A stretch of 64,000 nt of DNA from Candidatus Zymogenaceae bacterium (GTDB taxonomy: Bacteria > Desulfobacterota > Zymogenia > Zymogenales > Zymogenaceae). Positions 60,453 to 64,000 of the stretch are shown in pieces (the first letter of the stretch is position 1; every line of letters starts with the position of its first letter). The stretch lies in the NCBI GenBank assembly GCA_016931225.1, contig JAFGFE010000018.1:1-64000 (forward strand), written 5' to 3'. The position numbers and the translations under genes are program-made. A model generated the notes under the pieces. It worked only from the letters and a program-made list of their open reading frames with translations, did not search any database and was not told the origin of the DNA.

Positions 60453-61147
60453 TACTCTCTATCATTTCGGATATCCATGGAAACTTCCCGGCCTTCAGGG
60501 CGGTGATGGATGTGATTTCTTCCCGGGTTGAAAAGATGCTCTTTCTCGGCGATCTCTGCGGTTATTATCCTTTTGTTGAGGAATGTATAGGAATTTGGGA
60601 CGAAAAACAGATCATCGGCGTAAGAGGGAACCACGATCAGATATTCATCGATTGCATGGAGTCGGGGCGGGAACCCGATGCGGAGTATGAGAAGAAATAC
60701 GGCTCCGCCCTGAAACGCTCCCTGGATGATGCGTCGGAGCGAGCCCGACATATCATCATGTCGATGCCCCAATATAGGAAAATAGTTTTTGGAGACGTGA
60801 CGATCGGAATGTATCACGGTGCGCCATGGGACCCGCTTGAGGGGAGGGTATATCCTGATTTCAAAGACTTGGAGCGCTTCGGTGATGTGGATGTTGATAT
60901 CGTTTTACTGGGTCATACCCATTATCCAATGAAACTTACGTATAAGGACAAACTGATCGTCAATCCCGGATCCATCGGGCAGCCGCGGGACCGAATCCTG
61001 AGTGCATCATATGCGCTCCTGAACACGCATTCCGGGGAGGTTGAACATCAAAGAATCGAGTATGATCCTCATGTGATAATTGAAGATGCAAAGAAAAACG
61101 ATCCAGATAATCGGTATCTTGTGGAGGTCTTGAAGTCTTATGAGTGA
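60449..61147 (+). CDS. Metallophosphoesterase (YfcE-like)
   Basis: A 232-residue calcineurin-like phosphoesterase with a complete set of metal motifs: SDIHGNFPAF, FLGDLCGYYP, VRGNHDQIF and LLGHTHYPMKL with VNPGSIGQPRD. Related proteins cleave phosphomonoesters or cyclic phosphodiesters. The overlap with both neighbours suggests that it acts on a product of the same pathway, for example a sugar phosphate. Confidence 0.85.
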   Translation: MILSIISDIHGNFPAFRAVMDVISSRVEKMLFLGDLCGYYPFVEECIGIWDEKQIIGVRGNHDQIFIDCMESGREPDAEYEKKYGSALKRSLDDASERARHIIMSMPQYRKIVFGDVTIGMYHGAPWDPLEGRVYPDFKDLERFGDVDVDIVLLGHTHYPMKLTYKDKLIVNPGSIGQPRDRILSASYALLNTHSGEVEHQRIEYDPHVIIEDAKKNDPDNRYLVEVLKSYE

Positions 61148-62150
61148 ATCGTTACGTGTACTGGTTACCGCCGTCGGCGGTGATCTCGGCCAAGCTCTTG
61201 TAAAGGCGCTTCGCCTTTCTCGGCGTACCATTGAATGTTATGGTACCGATTGCGATGATACGGGAATAGGCTCGCTCATCGTCGATACATTTCATGTCGT
61301 TCCTCGAGCCGATAACCCGGACTATGTGGATTCGTTGATAAAAATATGCCGGGAATATGGGATTCAGGCGGTTGTGCCGGGCAGTGAGCCTGAAATACAC
61401 GTCCTGAGCCGTCTGGGTGATCCCCCGCAGCTGGATGAAAATATCCCGATAATTTGCCAGCCTTCCAAATGGTTTGACATCCATCGTGATAAACTGCAAT
61501 CCATGCAACAGCTTTCGGAAAGCGTAGACCTGGTTTCTTTTGCCGATGTCAACGATCCCGAAGCCCTCGCCGGATTCATCAAGGAATCCGGTTTCCCCGC
61601 GATAGTCAAGCCGAAAACGAGCAGCGGTTCCCGGTCCATTCAGATTGTACAGAATGAAGGACAGCTGAAAACGGCCCTCGAGCGTAACGACTCGTCCATC
61701 ATACAGGAATATATTGATGATGCGGGTGGTGAGTTTTCCGTCGGTGTTTTCGTTTGCGACGAATTTTCGTCTGCAATCGCATTCAAGCGAGATCTTGGAC
61801 CTGTCGGGTGTTCCTGGTATGCGGAGACGTCATATGACAAAGACGTACTGGATTATGCCATGAATGTCGCGAGGGCCTCACACCTTCGTGGGAGCGCCAA
61901 CGTCCAGCTGCGTAACAGCTCGAAGGGACCGCGGCTTTTAGAGATCAACCCCCGTTTTTCCAGTCTGGTGGCGGCGAGGGCGATCTGTGGTTTTTTGGAT
62001 TTGGAATGGTCAATCGATATTGAGTTCGGATGGAAACCGGAGATAACGAGTCAGCCATATAAAAAGATACGGTTTCGCCGTTATTTTCAGGAGGCCGTTG
62101 ATTTTTGTGATGGTTTTATGTCTGTGCCCGAGTGGTCGGTCAATAGATAA
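61140..62150 (+). CDS. ATP-grasp ligase (carbamoyl-phosphate-synthase-large-chain-like)
   Basis: A 336-residue ATP-grasp enzyme. A pre-ATP-grasp Rossmann part opens with VLVTAVGGDLGQALVKAL. The ATP-binding region includes FPAIVKPKTSSGSRSIQIV, IIQEYIDDAGGEFSVGVFV and the metal-binding LLEINPRFSS. Such enzymes join a carboxylate to an amine or other nucleophile. Set between pseC and pseI, it could add an amino acid or acyl group to an amino sugar, by inference. It overlaps the phosphoesterase gene by 8 bp. Confidence 0.83.
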   Translation: MSESLRVLVTAVGGDLGQALVKALRLSRRTIECYGTDCDDTGIGSLIVDTFHVVPRADNPDYVDSLIKICREYGIQAVVPGSEPEIHVLSRLGDPPQLDENIPIICQPSKWFDIHRDKLQSMQQLSESVDLVSFADVNDPEALAGFIKESGFPAIVKPKTSSGSRSIQIVQNEGQLKTALERNDSSIIQEYIDDAGGEFSVGVFVCDEFSSAIAFKRDLGPVGCSWYAETSYDKDVLDYAMNVARASHLRGSANVQLRNSSKGPRLLEINPRFSSLVAARAICGFLDLEWSIDIEFGWKPEITSQPYKKIRFRRYFQEAVDFCDGFMSVPEWSVNR

Positions 62151-62169
62151 ATAATTCAGGCAATACGAT

Positions 62170-63237
62170 ATGAAGGATTATATTCAGATCGGGAAGAGAA
62201 AAGTCGGGAAAGGCTTTCCGGTATATATTATTGCGGAGATGTCGGCAAACCATATTCAGAATTATGACCTGGCTGTTGAGATAATACATGCCGCGCATTC
62301 ATCGGGAGCGGATGCCGTAAAACTTCAGACATATACTCCCGATACATTAACGATGGATTGCAATAACGAATACTTCCAGATAAAAGGAACCCTCTGGGAC
62401 GGGATGACCCTGTATGGATTGTATCGGCAAACCTACACCCCCTGGGAGTGGCAGCCGAAGCTAAAGAAAATCGCCAATGATCTGGGCATGGATCTTTTTT
62501 CAAGCCCGTTTGATGAAACCGCCGTCGATTTTTTGGAGAAGATGAATGTCCCCGCATATAAGATCGCTTCATTGGAAATCGTTGATTTTTTTCTCCTCAA
62601 AAGGATCGCACGTACGAAAAAACCGGTTATTATGTCTACCGGTACAGCCGGCCTGGGTGAAATTGATGAAGCCGTAAGGACATTACGCAGAGCGGGATGT
62701 AAGGAGCTTGCCCTGCTGAAGTGTACCAGCGCGTATCCATCACTTCCCGAAGAGATGAATATCAGGACCATTCCTCATCTTGCAGATTCATTTTCAGTCC
62801 CCACCGGGCTTTCCGATCACACGTTAGGAATAGAGATACCCATCGCCGCCGTGGCGCTTGGAGCGTGCATTATCGAGAAACACTTTATTATTTCTCGAGA
62901 CAGCTCAAGCTTCGACAGGGCCTTTTCCCTCGAGCCGGATGAATTCAAGGCAATGGTTGATGGAGTCAGAATAGTAGAAAAGGCGCTGGGATCGATTCGC
63001 TATGAGGTGATGGAGAATGAGGAAAAAATTTCAACGTACAGGCGCTCGTTGTTTGTCACACAAGACATGAAAAAGGGCGAGCAATTTTCGAAACGCACCG
63101 TCCGCTCAATACGTCCGGGTCACGGGCTCCATCCAAAATTTCTGGACATGGTATTGAACAAGAGAGCGGCAATGGATATCAAGAAAGGCACGCCGTTGAA
63201 CTGGGGCCTTCTTGATGATATACCCGGTGATTCATGA
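62170..63237 (+). CDS. pseI: Pseudaminic acid synthase
   Basis: A 355-residue NeuB-family enzyme that condenses 2,4-diacetamido-2,4,6-trideoxy-altrose with phosphoenolpyruvate. The TIM barrel has YIIAEMSANHIQNYDLA, DAVKLQTYTPDTLTMD, LFSSPFDETAVDFLE, KPVIMSTGTAGLGEID, LLKCTSAYPS and TGLSDHTLGIEIP; the C-terminal SAF/antifreeze-like domain is at about 290-350 (RRSLFVTQDMKKGEQF, IRPGHGLHPKFLD). KGTLWDGMTLYGLY is typical of PseI rather than NeuB. pseH, pseG and pseF are absent from the window. Confidence 0.93.
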   Translation: MKDYIQIGKRKVGKGFPVYIIAEMSANHIQNYDLAVEIIHAAHSSGADAVKLQTYTPDTLTMDCNNEYFQIKGTLWDGMTLYGLYRQTYTPWEWQPKLKKIANDLGMDLFSSPFDETAVDFLEKMNVPAYKIASLEIVDFFLLKRIARTKKPVIMSTGTAGLGEIDEAVRTLRRAGCKELALLKCTSAYPSLPEEMNIRTIPHLADSFSVPTGLSDHTLGIEIPIAAVALGACIIEKHFIISRDSSSFDRAFSLEPDEFKAMVDGVRIVEKALGSIRYEVMENEEKISTYRRSLFVTQDMKKGEQFSKRTVRSIRPGHGLHPKFLDMVLNKRAAMDIKKGTPLNWGLLDDIPGDS

Positions 63238-63423
63238 ATTGTATTATTGCAATTTTCCCCGGCAGAGCGGCCGATAAGAGGAGTTGATTCTTAGTTATAA
63301 AGAGCCGCTTCCATGCATGGACGTGATGGTGGTGTTCAGCCGTCCGATCATGGTTGCAGGTGTAAAAACCAAAACCAACCGTATACCACAAGGAGAATAC
63401 CAAGACCGCACGGAAGAAGCTGA
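63238..63423. other. Gap between pseI and an IS relic
   Basis: No coding frame or signal is supported. It probably belongs to the flank of the decayed insertion sequence that follows. Confidence 0.4.
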
Positions 63424-63715
63424 CATAAAACAGCCTTATATTTCTACAGTGAGTCGAAAACATGCAGTAAGCACGCTGTATCCCGCATCCGGTTCTACGG
63501 GTGCAAGAAAGCGTTTCTGAAATACGGTTTGGAAAGGCTGATCAATAAGCTCCTTATCCCAGGTTCCCATCCCAATGAGCTGCCCGGTGAAATAAAGACC
63601 AGAATCATCGAGTTTGCCCTTCAATGCCCGACTGACAGTCAGCAGGGATTGGGGACCGGTTAACGTCTCAGGGCATGGTGGTGTACGCCGCGTCTGGCCG
63701 AAACGTCAGGATGAG
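63424..63715 (+). pseudogene. IS481-like transposase remnant (N-terminal part)
   Basis: An open frame to the TAA at 63661 reads CSKHAVSRIRFYGCKKAFLK, then IPGSHPNELPGEIKTRIIEF and ALQCPTDSQQGLG, like the helix-turn-helix start of IS481-type transposases (SRxxFYxYKKRF, then SHPNxxPxE). After the stop another frame shows GHGGVRRVWPKRQ, like the following GVRxVWLRH block. The DDE core is missing. It separates pseI from the aminotransferase gene. Confidence 0.5.
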
Positions 63716-63765
63716 GGGGGATATTTAAATTTAGCGTTGCAACAAAATGTAACAGGGTAATGCCC

Positions 63766-64000
63766 ATGATTGACAATTACAAGATGTCTCTTTTATATCA
63801 GGAGAGGGCCAAAAAGAGAATTCCCGGTCTTTCTCAACTCCTGTCCAAGAGGCCGGACCAATTTTCTCTGGGAGTATGGCCCGGGTACTTCAAGAAGGCT
63901 CGGGGGGCGGAGGTATGGGACCTCGATGATAATCGGTATATCGATATGAGCATATCCGGGATCGGCGCCAATGTGCTCGGGTATGCCGATCCGGACGTGG
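63766..64000 (+). CDS. Class III aminotransferase (glutamate-1-semialdehyde aminomutase-like), cut by window edge
   Basis: Only the first 78 codons are present. RIPGLSQLLSKRPDQFSLGV, then FKKARGAEVWDLDDNRYIDM and GIGANVLGYADPDV match the start of PLP enzymes of the GSA aminomutase type often found in nonulosonate and other glycan loci. AGGG precedes the ATG by 8 bases; another in-frame ATG lies two codons earlier. It would transfer an amino group within or to a sugar or keto acid. Confidence 0.82.
   Translation, partial: MIDNYKMSLLYQERAKKRIPGLSQLLSKRPDQFSLGVWPGYFKKARGAEVWDLDDNRYIDMSISGIGANVLGYADPDV

Noticed and set aside
1-64000. CRISPR arrays, rRNA genes, plasmid or phage origins
   Set aside because: No regularly spaced repeats, rRNA segments or replication genes were seen on either strand.

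Overview
The window looks like a chromosomal segment of a Gram-negative, probably anaerobic or microaerophilic bacterium. Supporting signs are an outer-membrane beta-barrel protein ending in Phe, an ileS-lspA-lgt lipoprotein cluster, a NAD-linked bidirectional [NiFe]-hydrogenase (HoxFUYH plus protease), a two-subunit aconitase X and CCG-type iron-sulfur proteins. A Desulfobacterota (former Deltaproteobacteria) origin fits this mix, but no gene here fixes the taxonomy. I see no rRNA, CRISPR array or complete prophage.

Layout. 1-1350: the start of a Gfo/Idh/MocA dehydrogenase, a decayed tyrosine recombinase lying beside tRNA-Ala(GGC), and tRNA-Leu(CAA), both tRNAs with clear promoters and terminators. 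1449-6324 (minus): three exported proteins (Cache, FecR-like, beta-barrel). 6520-20443 (minus): twelve co-directional genes for breakdown of an unknown sugar, polyol or sugar acid, namely a CrtI-like flavoprotein, xylulokinase-like kinase, Gfo/Idh dehydrogenase, VAO-type flavoprotein plus CCG Fe-S protein, Zn-alcohol dehydrogenase, LacI regulator, class II aldolase, PfkB kinase, L-fuculokinase and both aconitase X subunits. A GPH-type sugar:cation symporter (20847-22250) diverges from it. Each of the two divergent promoters has an identical 20-bp near-palindrome just downstream, the best regulatory signal in the window.

22250-24665 is a scar: an internally deleted IS256-type element, an AT-rich gene for a NYN nuclease with LOTUS/OST-HTH domains, and a broken IS256 transposase that abuts the hydrogenase protease gene. 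24666-29647 (minus) is hoxFUYH-protease. 30112-34156 holds small genes: a PLDc_N peptide, a split-barrel flavoprotein, a TIGR01777-type epimerase and two tandem MBL-fold hydrolases of equal length. MscS follows on the minus strand, then ileS-lspA-lgt and a membrane protein on the plus strand.

From about 41.9 kb to the right end lies a surface-glycan locus. It opens with a MarR-EPS-like regulator fused to a nucleotide-binding-like domain, then sat and cysC (sulfate activation to PAPS), several NAD-dependent sugar epimerases/dehydratases including a LegB-like enzyme, a sugar nucleotidyltransferase, a GT2 glycosyltransferase, and pseudaminic acid genes pseB, pseC and pseI. Between pseC and pseI sit a TIM-barrel isomerase, methyltransferase, SDR, phosphoesterase and ATP-grasp ligase. 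A class III aminotransferase runs off the right edge behind an IS481-like relic. The promoter of the regulator and a promoter about 500 nt upstream of pseB share the same architecture and an almost identical palindrome at the start site, suggesting a glycan regulon controlled by this regulator. pseH, pseG and pseF are not in the window.
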